This document shows positions 24,882-33,254 of a stretch of 64,000 nt of DNA, piece after piece. The first letter of the stretch is position 1. Every line of letters begins with the position of its first letter. Made by a program: the position numbers and the translations under genes. Origin of the DNA: Rhodospirillaceae bacterium (GTDB taxonomy: Bacteria > Pseudomonadota > Alphaproteobacteria > UBA6615); contig JABIVD010000018.1 in assembly GCA_018667335.1 (NCBI GenBank), positions 1 to 64,000 on the forward strand. Direction: 5' to 3'. The notes under the pieces were generated by a model that was not told where the DNA came from, searched no databases, and saw only the letters and a program-made list of their open reading frames with translations.

Positions 24882-26000
24882 TCAGACCTCGCGGCTTTCG
24901 AAGTCGATGCGCGGATCGACCGCCACATAGGCGAGATCGCCGATCAAATTCATCACCAGCCCGAGCAGTGAGAAGAAAAACAGGGTGCCGAACAGGACCG
25001 GGAAGTCCCGGTTCAGGGCCGCCTCGAATCCGAGCAAACCCAGCCCGTCGAGGGAAAAGATCACCTCGATCAGCAGAGATCCGGTGAAAAGTATGCCGAT
25101 AAAAGCCGACGGGAATCCCGCGATCACGATCAGCATGCCGTTGCGGAAGACATGCCCGTAGAGCACGCGTTTCTCGTCCAGGCCCTTGGCCCGGGCGGTG
25201 ACCACATATTGCTGGTTGATCTGGTCGAGGAAGGAATTCTTGGTCAGCATCGTCAGCCCGGCGAAGGCGCCGATCGTCAGCGCCAGCAGCGGCAATGTCA
25301 GGTGCCAGAAATAGTCGCCGATCTTGCCGAGCAGGCTGAGCTCCGACCAGTTCTCCGAGGTCAAACCGCGCAGGGGGAACCAGTCGACGAAGCTGCCGCC
25401 GGCAAACAGCACGATCAGCAGCACCGCGAACAGGAAGGACGGTACCGCGTTGCCGAAGATGATAATGCCGCTGGTCCAGACATCGAACCGGCTGCCGTCC
25501 CGGACCGCCTTGCGGATGCCGAGCGGGATCGAGATCAGATAAGTCAGCAGCGTGGTCCACAGGCCGAGGCTGATCGACACGGGCATCTTGTCGAGCACGA
25601 GGTCGATGACCTTGCGGTCCTGGAAGAAGCTGTCGCCGAAATTAAAGGTGGCGTAGTTGCCCATCATGTTGATGAAGCGCTCGTGGATCGGCTTGTCGAA
25701 GCCGACCATTGCCTCGATCTCGGCGATCAGCTCGGGCGGCAGCCCGCGCGCCCCGCGATACTTGGACTCGAACCCGCCGCCCTGATCGAGCCGCTGCTGC
25801 TCGCCTAGGCTGTCCTGGTTGAGATCCGAGCCGCCGCCGGTCACGCGCGCCGTGGCATCGACGGCATTGCCCTGAATTTGCGCGATGATCTGCTCGACCG
25901 GACCGCCGGGTGCGGTCTGGATGACGGCGAAATTGATGATCATGATCCCGAACAGGGTCGGGATGATCAGCAACAGCCGTCGAATGATGTAGGCGAGCAT
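24882..26000 (-). CDS. yejB: Peptide ABC transporter permease YejB
   Basis: A 372-residue permease (DppB-like). It opens [24 protein letters not shown], the usual first membrane segment, has a long periplasmic loop with [10 protein letters not shown], and the EAA loop [21 protein letters not shown]. It forms the membrane channel with YejE. It is 32 bp after yejA. Length and the N-terminal signature are typical of the family. Confidence 0.93.
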   Translation of the reverse strand: MLAYIIRRLLLIIPTLFGIMIINFAVIQTAPGGPVEQIIAQIQGNAVDATARVTGGGSDLNQDSLGEQQRLDQGGGFESKYRGARGLPPELIAEIEAMVGFDKPIHERFINMMGNYATFNFGDSFFQDRKVIDLVLDKMPVSISLGLWTTLLTYLISIPLGIRKAVRDGSRFDVWTSGIIIFGNAVPSFLFAVLLIVLFAGGSFVDWFPLRGLTSENWSELSLLGKIGDYFWHLTLPLLALTIGAFAGLTMLTKNSFLDQINQQYVVTARAKGLDEKRVLYGHVFRNGMLIVIAGFPSAFIGILFTGSLLIEVIFSLDGLGLLGFEAALNRDFPVLFGTLFFFSLLGLVMNLIGDLAYVAVDPRIDFESREV

Positions 26001-26032
26001 GGGGTTAACCTAGCGACGCGCGTGAACCGGCG

Positions 26033-27904
26033 CTAGCGACCGTCCGGGGAACTCTTGCGGGTTCCCAGCGCGGCCTCCTTTGCGGGATCTACCCACCAGG
26101 CGGAGATATTGGTGCGTTCGCCGAGCAAGGGGATTTTTGCGGGTCGACCGAACTTGTCCCAGAAGGCGATGCGATCGACGGGCAGGTGAAACTGGGGGAT
26201 CACGTAGTTGCCCCAGAGCAGCGCACGATCGAGTGCCCGGGTTCGCTGCACCAGGCTTTCGCGCGAGGGAGCGGAGATCACGAGCTCGATCAGTTCGTCG
26301 ATTATGGGGTCTTGGATGCCGACGAGATTGCGCGAACCGGCGGCTTCGGCGGCGTTGGTGCTCCAGTAATCGCGCTGCTCGTTGCCCGGTGACAGGGACT
26401 GGCCCCAGGAGCCGATAATCATGTCGTAGTCACGCGCATCGGTGCGGTTCTGGTACTGGGCAACGTCCACGACGCGGACCTTTGCCTGAATGCCCAGGCG
26501 CTCCAGATTGCGGGCAAACGGCAGGGCCATGCGTTCGAAGGTCGGTTGCACCAGCAGGATTTCGAAGCCGAAGGTCGCACCGGTTCCGGCGTTGGTGAGG
26601 GTCCCGTCGCGGATCACCCAGCCGGCATCCTCCAGCAGCTTGCGGGCCGCGCGGAGATTGTTGCGGATGCCCCGCGCGCCCGAACCGTCTGTCGTCGGCG
26701 TCGCGTAGACCTGCGTGTAGAGCTCGTCGGGGAGCTGTCCGCGGAAGCGTTCCAGGATGTCGCGTTCCTCGGCGTCGGCGTCGGACAGAAGCCCGCGGCT
26801 GCCGAGTTCGGAATTGTCGAAGTAACTGTCGGTGCGCGCATAGGCGTTGTAGGCGAGGTTCTTGTTGTACCACTCGAAATCCCAGGCAAGGGTCAGCGCC
26901 TTGCGAACGCGGCGGTCGGCGAAGATGGGTTTGCGGACATTGAAGACGAAACCCTGCATGCCGGCCGGGCGTTCATGGGCGAACTCTTCCTTGAGGATCC
27001 GCCCGTCGCGCACGGCGGGCACGTCAAAGGCCGTTGCCCATTCCTTGGCCGAGTTCTCGATCCAGATGTCCGTGTTGCCGCCTTTGAAGGCCTCGCGGGC
27101 GATGCCGCGATCACGGAAATAGTCGATCCGGATGCTGTCGAAATTGTTGAATCCCACCTGGGTCGGGTGATCCTTGCCCCAGTAGTCCGGCACCCGTTCG
27201 AAGGTGAGCGAGCGTCCGGGTTTGACGTCGGAGATTCGGTAGGCGCCGCTCCCGAGCGGCGGCTCAAGGGTGGTCTTGGCGAAATCGCGGGTATCCCAAT
27301 AATGCTTCGGGAGGATGGTCAGTTCGCCGATGATCAGCGGCAGTTCGGGGTTCAGGTCGCCGCCGAAGGTGAACCGCACCCTGCGCGGCCCGGTCTGGGC
27401 CACGTCCGCCACGCTGCCATAATAGAAGCGATAGAAGGGCCGTCCCTTGTCGCGAAGCGCATTGAACGAGAAGATCACGTCGTCGACGCTGACGGGCACC
27501 CCGTCATGCCAGCGGGCATCCTCACGCAGGGTGAACTCCACCCAGGAACGGTCGTCGGGGGTCTCGACCGTCTCGCACAACAGGCAGTAGAGGGTGAACG
27601 CCTCGTCGACCGACTGGACCATCAGAGAATCGTAGATCAGGCTGACCCCGGCGGGCGTGCCCGAGAGGATGAACGGGTTGAGGCTGTCATAGGTGCCGGT
27701 CGCATCCGAGATCCGCGAGCCGCCCTTGGGTGCGTCGGGATTGGCGTAGTCGAAATGGGTGAAGTCGGGCCCGAAATTCGGCTTCCCGTGCATGGCCAGG
27801 GCATGTGCCGGCCCGTTGGTGCCCTCGAGCGCGTGTGCGCCACCGATGACTGCTGCGGCGAGACCTATTCCGGCGACGGCCGCGATGAAACTGTTGCGGA
27901 GCAT
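26033..27904 (-). CDS. yejA: Peptide ABC transporter substrate-binding protein YejA
   Basis: A 623-residue periplasmic protein with an N-terminal signal peptide (residues 1-25, cleaved near AHA). It belongs to SBP_bac_5: DYANPDAPKGGSRI, TYDSLNPFILSG, and FTLREDARWHDGVPVSVDDVIFSF mark the fold, and the length is that of YejA rather than the shorter DppA. It is first in the operon yejA-yejB-yejE-yejF. The 181-bp gap upstream must hold the promoter; I found no convincing boxes. Confidence 0.92.
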   Translation of the reverse strand: MLRNSFIAAVAGIGLAAAVIGGAHALEGTNGPAHALAMHGKPNFGPDFTHFDYANPDAPKGGSRISDATGTYDSLNPFILSGTPAGVSLIYDSLMVQSVDEAFTLYCLLCETVETPDDRSWVEFTLREDARWHDGVPVSVDDVIFSFNALRDKGRPFYRFYYGSVADVAQTGPRRVRFTFGGDLNPELPLIIGELTILPKHYWDTRDFAKTTLEPPLGSGAYRISDVKPGRSLTFERVPDYWGKDHPTQVGFNNFDSIRIDYFRDRGIAREAFKGGNTDIWIENSAKEWATAFDVPAVRDGRILKEEFAHERPAGMQGFVFNVRKPIFADRRVRKALTLAWDFEWYNKNLAYNAYARTDSYFDNSELGSRGLLSDADAEERDILERFRGQLPDELYTQVYATPTTDGSGARGIRNNLRAARKLLEDAGWVIRDGTLTNAGTGATFGFEILLVQPTFERMALPFARNLERLGIQAKVRVVDVAQYQNRTDARDYDMIIGSWGQSLSPGNEQRDYWSTNAAEAAGSRNLVGIQDPIIDELIELVISAPSRESLVQRTRALDRALLWGNYVIPQFHLPVDRIAFWDKFGRPAKIPLLGERTNISAWWVDPAKEAALGTRKSSPDGR

Positions 27905-28085
27905 GACCCCTCCAGACCCAAAACTGCGATGTCTTCTAATTGGGGGCAGAAGGGGTCGGCAATCAAGGCTAACCCGCGTTTTTTCACGCGGAAGTTAGCG
28001 ATCGCCGCCGCGCGGCCGCAATTCCGGCCCGGAATGGTCGTTTTATCTGAAGAATGGAGCGGTTTGGGGCCGAAACCCTCAAAAC

Positions 28086-28610
28086 CTAAATCGCTTCGGC
28101 GCTGCTCGACAGGCCGAGGGACTGGGCCGTGTTGTCCACGGCGGCGAGGCAGGTCTCGGCGCGATCCTCGGGAATCCACGCCTCTATGCGGATGACGTAA
28201 TCCTCGGCCCGGCCCCCAGATATGCGTTGGCAATCCATCCGCACGATGTTTGCGCCATAGTCTGCGAACGCCTCCGTCAGGCGCGCGACCAGCCCCGGCC
28301 GGTCGGTGCCACGCACCTCGACCCGGTGAGTCACCTGGGCGCTCTCGCCATGGGTGACCCCGAGAGAGAAAGCCGCGACCGAGATCTCGGCGTCATCGAT
28401 TTCGGGTAGTGCCGCCAGCGCGTTGTGGACATCGTCGGTCCCGACCTCGTCGGGCAGGCGGGCGACGGCGGTGAATTCGGCGGCTTCGCCCAGCACGGCG
28501 AAGCTGGCATCGCCCATATCGGCGCCCAGGTCGAACAGCCGTCCGGTCAGCGCCGAAAGCAGGCCGGTGCGGTCGGGGCAGGAAATCGCGATGCGAACGT
28601 CGTGTGCCAT
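28086..28610 (-). CDS. Two-ACT-domain regulator, GcvR-like
   Basis: A 174-residue protein made of two ACT domains (about 4-75 and 92-165). Each starts with a PDRTGLLSALTGRLFDLGADM or TDRPGLVARLTEAFADYGANI type beta-alpha unit. This is the layout of GcvR, the glycine-cleavage repressor accessory factor, which works by protein contact since it has no DNA-binding domain. No gcv genes are nearby, so the regulated pathway is unknown; other ACT-only amino-acid sensors are an alternative. It is followed (downstream side) by a gap and lies 18 bp after hisN. Confidence 0.8.
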   Translation of the reverse strand: MAHDVRIAISCPDRTGLLSALTGRLFDLGADMGDASFAVLGEAAEFTAVARLPDEVGTDDVHNALAALPEIDDAEISVAAFSLGVTHGESAQVTHRVEVRGTDRPGLVARLTEAFADYGANIVRMDCQRISGGRAEDYVIRIEAWIPEDRAETCLAAVDNTAQSLGLSSSAEAI

Positions 28611-28628
28611 GACAGGGCTCCTTTTGCC

Positions 28629-29462
28629 TCAGGCGGACTGCAACAGGGCCAGCGCTTCGGCGTGGCGCTCTGCGTCGCCCGCCGCGAGCACGGAGCCGGG
28701 CGAGTCCATCCGCAGCGGCTGGCCCTCCCAGTCGGTGATGGTGCCGCCGGCGCCGTCGATGACGACCGCGTGGGACAGATAGTCATAGGGCTGCATGTTG
28801 GACTCGGCCGCCATATCGGTGTGGCCCGATGCGACCATGGCATAGGCCCAGGCATCGGTACCGAAGCGCGTGTCGCGCACCGCGTCCTTTAGGTTCGCGT
28901 AGCGTGCCGCATCAGCGGCATCGAACATGTCGGGCGAGGTCGTGCACAGGCGCACGTCGCTGATCGAGGGGCAGGCACGGACCTGGACCGGGCCGCTTTC
29001 GTTAGGGCCGTACCAGTGGCGTGTCGGCTGTCCCCGGATACCCAACCAGCGTTCGCCCAGTGCCGGGTAGGCGTTCATGCCCAGGATCGGCTCGCCGTCG
29101 CGCACCAGCGCGATCAGGGTGGCGAACAGGGGAATGCCATTGACGAAGGCGCGGGTGCCGTCGATCGGATCGAGGACCCAGACGAGATCTGCATCCAAAC
29201 GCTCGCTGCCATGCTCTTCGCCCATGATCCCGTGTTCGGGATAGGTCTGAGCGATCAGCGCGCGCATCGCCGTCTCGGCTTCGCGGTCGGCCTGGGTGAC
29301 GGGGCTCGCATCGGCCTTCAGTTCCACGTCGAAGCCGGCGCGGAAATAGCGCAGTGCTGCGACGCCGGCCGCGTCGGCCAGCGTGTGGGCAAAGGATTCG
29401 AGTTCCGGGTCGACGATCGGGTCGGACACGCGAGGAGTCTCCACATATGCAAAGCGGCGCAT
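28629..29462 (-). CDS. hisN: Histidinol-phosphatase of the inositol-monophosphatase family
   Basis: A 277-residue metal-dependent phosphatase. The metal site is visible in GIMGEEHGSE, in WVLDPIDGTRAFVNG and in YDYLSHAVVIDGAGG. The wording RAFVNGIPLFATLIAL is typical of the HisN branch that completes histidine synthesis in alphaproteobacteria; inositol-1-phosphatase or PAP phosphatase are less likely. The GCGGCGC/GCGCCGC hairpin over its start (29454-29472) may end the upstream cytochrome transcript or mask the ribosome site. Confidence 0.82.
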   Translation of the reverse strand: MRRFAYVETPRVSDPIVDPELESFAHTLADAAGVAALRYFRAGFDVELKADASPVTQADREAETAMRALIAQTYPEHGIMGEEHGSERLDADLVWVLDPIDGTRAFVNGIPLFATLIALVRDGEPILGMNAYPALGERWLGIRGQPTRHWYGPNESGPVQVRACPSISDVRLCTTSPDMFDAADAARYANLKDAVRDTRFGTDAWAYAMVASGHTDMAAESNMQPYDYLSHAVVIDGAGGTITDWEGQPLRMDSPGSVLAAGDAERHAEALALLQSA

Positions 29463-29502
29463 GAAGCGCCGCCTGCAACTTACTTCCTGTGGCGGCTGAC
29501 CG

Positions 29503-30042
29503 CTACTGGGTCGGCAGCGGGAACGGTGTGTCCGCGTGCTGACGGAGGAAGGCGATGATGTTTGCGCGATCCTGCGGCTTCTTGATGCCCGCGAAGGTCA
29601 TCTTGGTGCCGGCCAGGAAATCCTTGGGTTTGGTCAGGAACGCGTTCAGCTCGTCATAGGACCAACTGCCGGCCATGGCCTTGAGCGCACCGGAATAGGC
29701 GAAGCCTGCGGCGGCGCCCTTGGTGTTGCCGACAACGCCGAAGAGGTTCGGTCCAACCTTGTTGGCGCCGCCCTTGGTGAAGGTGTGGCACGTCGCGCAG
29801 CGTTTGAACGCTTTCTCGCCGGCCGCGATATTTGCGGAGGCCAGCAACGGGCCGACCGGCTCAATCGCCGGAGTTGCAGGCGCAGCCGTTGTCTTGACCG
29901 CACCTTCAAGCACATCGACTTTGTAGGCATTGGTTTCGAGATGATCTGTGTGCGTCGCCTCGTTGATCACGATGCCAATCGCGAGCGCCACTGTCGCCGC
30001 CACGAGGACCGCTCCCCAAACCTTGTAAGATTCGCCACCCAT
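29503..30042 (-). CDS. Membrane-anchored cytochrome c (CycM-like)
   Basis: A 179-residue protein from the ATG at 30042. A single N-terminal membrane segment (about 9-26) holds it to the inner membrane, followed by an Ala/Pro-rich linker and a class I cytochrome c domain. The heme motif is C82-A-T-C85-H86; the sixth ligand is probably M148 in the LAGTKMTF segment. Such CycM/c552 proteins carry electrons between the bc1 complex and the aa3 oxidase. It is divergent from kdsB, an arrangement common in alphaproteobacteria. Confidence 0.9.
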   Translation of the reverse strand: MGGESYKVWGAVLVAATVALAIGIVINEATHTDHLETNAYKVDVLEGAVKTTAAPATPAIEPVGPLLASANIAAGEKAFKRCATCHTFTKGGANKVGPNLFGVVGNTKGAAAGFAYSGALKAMAGSWSYDELNAFLTKPKDFLAGTKMTFAGIKKPQDRANIIAFLRQHADTPFPLPTQ

Positions 30043-30243
30043 ACGTCGTATTCCCCGTCTAAACCGGATCGTTTCGCGGGCGGAACATCCCGCGCGCCGC
30101 GAATTTAGCGAGCGATTGGTCACCTGTCCACGGCCCCCGCGACGAGGTGACGGTTCCGTTCTCGCGCTCCGAGATATATCTTTCGTCCGGCCCCCCGGCC
30201 AGCGCCGATCGGGGCCTCGCGACATTCGGTCGCAGCGCCTGTA

Positions 30244-31020
30244 ATGGAGACCGGAACCCTGACGAATCCAGACGAGACTCGCACCCCGCCGACGAACCCG
30301 GTGGTTCTGATTCCCGCACGCATGGCATCCACGCGCCTGCCGGGCAAACCGCTGGCCGATATCTGCGGGCTTCCGATGATCGTGCAATGCCTTCGCCGTG
30401 CCGAGGAGGCCGCAGTCGGACCCGTGGTCATCGCCTGCGCCGAGGCCGAGATCGCCGATGCCGTCGAGGCCGCGGGTGGCCAGGCGGTGCTGACAGCGCC
30501 GGACCTGCCGTCGGGATCGGATCGGATTCAGGCCGCCCTGGCGGAATTTGATTCCGCAGGCGTTTATGACGCGGTGGTGAACCTTCAGGGCGATCTTCCA
30601 ACGCTTGATCCGGCCATCGTGCGGGCAACGGTCGCCGTCCTCGGTGATCCGCAGGTGGACATCGCCACGGCGGTTTGTGCCATCACTGAGGAATCTGAAC
30701 GTGACAACCCAAATGTCGTGAAGGCAGTGCTGGCGGGAGACGGGGCGGGCGGATCGGGCCGGGCGCTTTATTTCAGCCGGGCCACCGTGCCGACGGGCCC
30801 GGGTGAGCATTTTCATCACATCGGGCTGTATGCCTATCGCCGCGCGGCGCTCGAGCGGTTCGTCACCCTGCCGGCCAGCCCGCTCGAGCAGCGGGAGAAG
30901 CTCGAGCAATTGCGCGCATTGGAGGCGGGCATGCGGATCGATGCGGCGTGCGTTGACACCGTTCCGCTCGGTGTCGATACTCCGGCCGATCTTGAACGCG
31001 CGCGGGCATTGCTGGCATAG
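30244..31020 (+). CDS. kdsB: 3-deoxy-manno-octulosonate (KDO) cytidylyltransferase
   Basis: A 258-residue enzyme that activates KDO as CMP-KDO for lipopolysaccharide core synthesis. The nucleotide-binding start is [20 protein letters not shown] (residues 21-40), followed by [11 protein letters not shown] with the acidic metal site and by [15 protein letters not shown]. The 15-20 residues before VVLIPAR are Thr/Pro-rich and may not be translated; an internal start is possible. LPS synthesis places the organism among Gram-negatives. pheA follows after 36 bp. Confidence 0.92.
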   Translation: METGTLTNPDETRTPPTNPVVLIPARMASTRLPGKPLADICGLPMIVQCLRRAEEAAVGPVVIACAEAEIADAVEAAGGQAVLTAPDLPSGSDRIQAALAEFDSAGVYDAVVNLQGDLPTLDPAIVRATVAVLGDPQVDIATAVCAITEESERDNPNVVKAVLAGDGAGGSGRALYFSRATVPTGPGEHFHHIGLYAYRRAALERFVTLPASPLEQREKLEQLRALEAGMRIDAACVDTVPLGVDTPADLERARALLA

Positions 31021-31056
31021 CAGGCACGCGCGTTTTCGCGAAAGAAGCCATCAACG

Positions 31057-31926
31057 ATGACCGACACGAACCAGCAGGCCGGCGATCCGGCCACGACCAT
31101 CGCCTACCAGGGTGTTCCCGGCGCCAACTCGCACATTGCGTGCCAGCAGGCGTTTCCGGACATGACCCCGCTTGCCTGCGCCACGTTCGAGGATGCCTTT
31201 GCGGCGGTGGAGAGTGAAGGCAAGGCTGCGCTGGCGATGATCCCGATCGAGAATTCGCTCGGTGGGCGGGTGGCCGATATCCATCATCTGCTGCCGGAAT
31301 CGAGCCTCTACATCATCCGCGAGCATTATCTGGACGTGCAGTACCAGTTGCTGGCCACCAAGGATGCGACACTCGAAGGCCTCGTCGAGGTGCGCAGCCA
31401 TGCCCAGGCGCTGGCCCAGTGTCGTGAGCAGCTGGCGCAGCTGGGCGTGCGCATCGCCGCACGCGCGGACACGGCGGGATCGGCCATGGAGGTCGCCGAG
31501 CTCGGCGATCCGACCATCGGCGCGTTGGCGCCGCCATTGGCGGGTGAGATTTACGACCTGCAGGTGCTGCGCTCGCGGTTCGAGGACCGGATCGGAAACA
31601 CGACGCGGTTCGTCGTGCTGTCTCGCGCGCGGCGCGACCCGGACCCCAAGGACGGGCCGTGCATGACGTCGCTGATCTTCCAGGTGCGATCGGTTCCCGC
31701 GGCGCTCTACAAGGCCATGGGCGGGTTTGCCACCAATGGCGTGAACATCACCAAGCTGGAAAGCTATATCTCCGGCGACCGGTTCTCGGTCGCGCGCTTC
31801 TATGCCGAGATCGAGGGTCATCCCGCGGATCCCGCGGTGGCGCAGGCGTTCGAGGAACTCGACTATTTCTCGAAGAATGTCCGGGTGCTAGGCGTGTTTC
31901 CGGCGGCGGACTACCGCAACCAGTAG
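31057..31926 (+). CDS. pheA: Prephenate dehydratase
   Basis: A 289-residue enzyme converting prephenate to phenylpyruvate in phenylalanine synthesis. It is the monofunctional type, without a chorismate mutase domain. The catalytic domain starts TIAYQGVPGANS and includes IPIENSLGGRV and the conserved NTTRFVVL with the catalytic Thr-Arg-Phe. The C-terminal ACT domain (about 205-280) has GVNITKLESY and should mediate phenylalanine inhibition. It forms an operon with kdsB. Confidence 0.94.
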   Translation: MTDTNQQAGDPATTIAYQGVPGANSHIACQQAFPDMTPLACATFEDAFAAVESEGKAALAMIPIENSLGGRVADIHHLLPESSLYIIREHYLDVQYQLLATKDATLEGLVEVRSHAQALAQCREQLAQLGVRIAARADTAGSAMEVAELGDPTIGALAPPLAGEIYDLQVLRSRFEDRIGNTTRFVVLSRARRDPDPKDGPCMTSLIFQVRSVPAALYKAMGGFATNGVNITKLESYISGDRFSVARFYAEIEGHPADPAVAQAFEELDYFSKNVRVLGVFPAADYRNQ

Positions 31927-31953
31927 AAATATTGTTCGCGGTCTCTAGTGAGA

Positions 31954-32037
31954 TCGTCATGCCCGGACTTGATCCGGGCATCTCATGCACCATTCAGCCA
32001 GGAGAGAAGATGCGCGGGTCAAGCTCGCGCATGACGA
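31954..32037. repeat. REP-like extragenic palindromic element
   Basis: TCGTCAT (31954-31960) and ATGACGA (32031-32037) bound an 84-bp unit. It contains two hairpins: GCCCGGA-CTTGA-TCCGGGC (31961-31979) and GCGCGGG-TCAAG-CTCGCGC (32012-32030), whose loops are complementary to each other. The wording CGTCATGCCCGGACTTGATC is a well-known dispersed repeat of alphaproteobacterial genomes. It lies between the ends of the convergent pheA and nudC genes, where it may act as a bidirectional terminator. Confidence 0.75.
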
Positions 32038-32053
32038 TGATGGGTGTTTCCGC

Positions 32054-32965
32054 CTAATCCTCGGCGAGCCATTCCTCGATCAGGCGCCGGGCAATCGAGT
32101 CCGGGCGGGGCAGTTGTACCTCCGATTCCGGTGTGGTCGCCTTCAGCTCCGCGCGTGAAAGCCACTCCGCCGACAACAGCTCCTTCTCGTCGATGGTGAT
32201 CTCCGTATCCAGCGCGCGGGCGCGGAACCCGACCATCAGGGAGGCGGGGAACGGCCAGGGCTGGGAGTGCTGGTATTCGACATCGGTCACCCGCACGCCG
32301 ACCTCCTCGAAGACCTCGCGCGCGACGCAATCTTCCAACGTCTCGCCCGGTTCCAGGAATCCCGCCAGAACCGACTGCATCCGGCCCTGGAAGCGCGGTG
32401 ACTTGCCCATGATGATCCGGTCCTCGTCATAGACCAGCATGATGCAGGCGACGTCGGTGCGCGGAAAATGCGAGGCATTGCAGGCCTCATCGGTGCAGCG
32501 GCGTTGATGTCCGGCGGATTCGCTGCGGGTCGGTGCGCCGCACACCCCGCAAAAACGATGGCGCTGGTGCCAGTAGTTGATGCCGCGGGCATAGGCGAGC
32601 AGGTTGCCCTCTTTGCGGCCCACATAGGGGCCGACCTTGCGCAGATCCTCGAACAGGCCCGCCGCGGCCAGAATCTCATGCTCGTGGGGGTCGGGGATGT
32701 GGCTGACGTCGAGGGTGAAATAGGCGGTCCCGTCCACCAGACCCAGCAGGATCGGTTCGACATCGACGGTGCGCAGGGCCTCGATATGGTGGACTTCCAG
32801 CTGCGCCGCCGCGACCGTCTCGCCGCTCACGACCAGATTGTGTTGCTGCCAGACCGGCAGAAGGCGGCTGCTGGTCGAAGACATTTGCTGCGCGAGCCAG
32901 TCCAGATCGTTGCGCAGGTGCGAAACCCGGTCGAGATAGTCACTGGAATAGTAATTGCTGGGCAC
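32054..32965 (-). CDS. nudC: NAD(+) diphosphatase / decapping Nudix hydrolase NudC
   Basis: A 303-residue enzyme that cleaves NAD(H) to NMN and AMP and removes NAD caps from RNA. An N-terminal domain (1-130) precedes a zinc ribbon (CGVCG near 139 and C-x4-C in RRCTDEACNASHFPRTD) and the Nudix box GFLEPGETLEDCVAREVFEEVGV near 218-240. The downstream QPWPFPASLM motif is the NudC signature that distinguishes it from other Nudix enzymes. No operon partner. Confidence 0.93.
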   Translation of the reverse strand: MPSNYYSSDYLDRVSHLRNDLDWLAQQMSSTSSRLLPVWQQHNLVVSGETVAAAQLEVHHIEALRTVDVEPILLGLVDGTAYFTLDVSHIPDPHEHEILAAAGLFEDLRKVGPYVGRKEGNLLAYARGINYWHQRHRFCGVCGAPTRSESAGHQRRCTDEACNASHFPRTDVACIMLVYDEDRIIMGKSPRFQGRMQSVLAGFLEPGETLEDCVAREVFEEVGVRVTDVEYQHSQPWPFPASLMVGFRARALDTEITIDEKELLSAEWLSRAELKATTPESEVQLPRPDSIARRLIEEWLAED

Positions 32966-33093
32966 CGGCTGGCCTTCGGAGTGATTTAGGGCGGAATGCG
33001 GGGATAGGGCTCGTAACCTGTCATAGCTTTCGGCCTGTGGAAAGAGGTCGGAATTGTCGGTTTGGCCGTGGTTTATCGTGCCCCGTGATCTGG

Positions 33094-33099
33094 TATAGT
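33094..33099 (+). promoter_or_regulatory. -10 box of the SRP RNA promoter
   Basis: TATAGT ends five bases before the predicted 5' end of the SRP RNA. No good -35 box stands 16-18 bp upstream, so the assignment rests on spacing to the RNA start. Confidence 0.5.
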
Positions 33100-33103
33100 G
33101 CGC

Positions 33104-33202
33104 GTGGGAGGCCGGGCGGACGAGCGTCTCGCCAACCCGGTCAGGTCCGGAAGGAAGCAGCCGTAACGAGTTTCGCCCGGGTCGTATTCAACCGGTCTCC
33201 CA
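33104..33202 (+). ncRNA. ffs: Signal recognition particle RNA (bacterial small type)
   Basis: A 99-base RNA with the universal SRP domain IV core: GGTCAGGTCCGGAAGGAAGCAGCC, here at 33139-33162, which holds the GGAA tetraloop and the Ffh-binding asymmetric loop. The ends pair (GTGGGAGGCCGG at 33104-33115 with CCGGTCTCCCAC at 33191-33202, one G-U). With Ffh it targets inner-membrane proteins to the translocon. Its place just before dnaX is usual in alphaproteobacteria. Confidence 0.95.
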
Positions 33203-33254
33203 CCTCGAACACCGAATCGGATATTGGTATCTGAGCCAATCTGTCCGGGAACAC

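Noticed and set aside
26546-28195. Plus-strand frame of 549 codons opposite yejA
   Set aside because: It shows no domain and runs antisense to a complete, conserved binding protein.
29454-29472. Hairpin at the hisN start as a terminator of the cytochrome gene
   Set aside because: The stem is good (7 bp) but it covers the hisN start codon and has only three U residues after it, so termination is doubtful; mentioned under hisN only.
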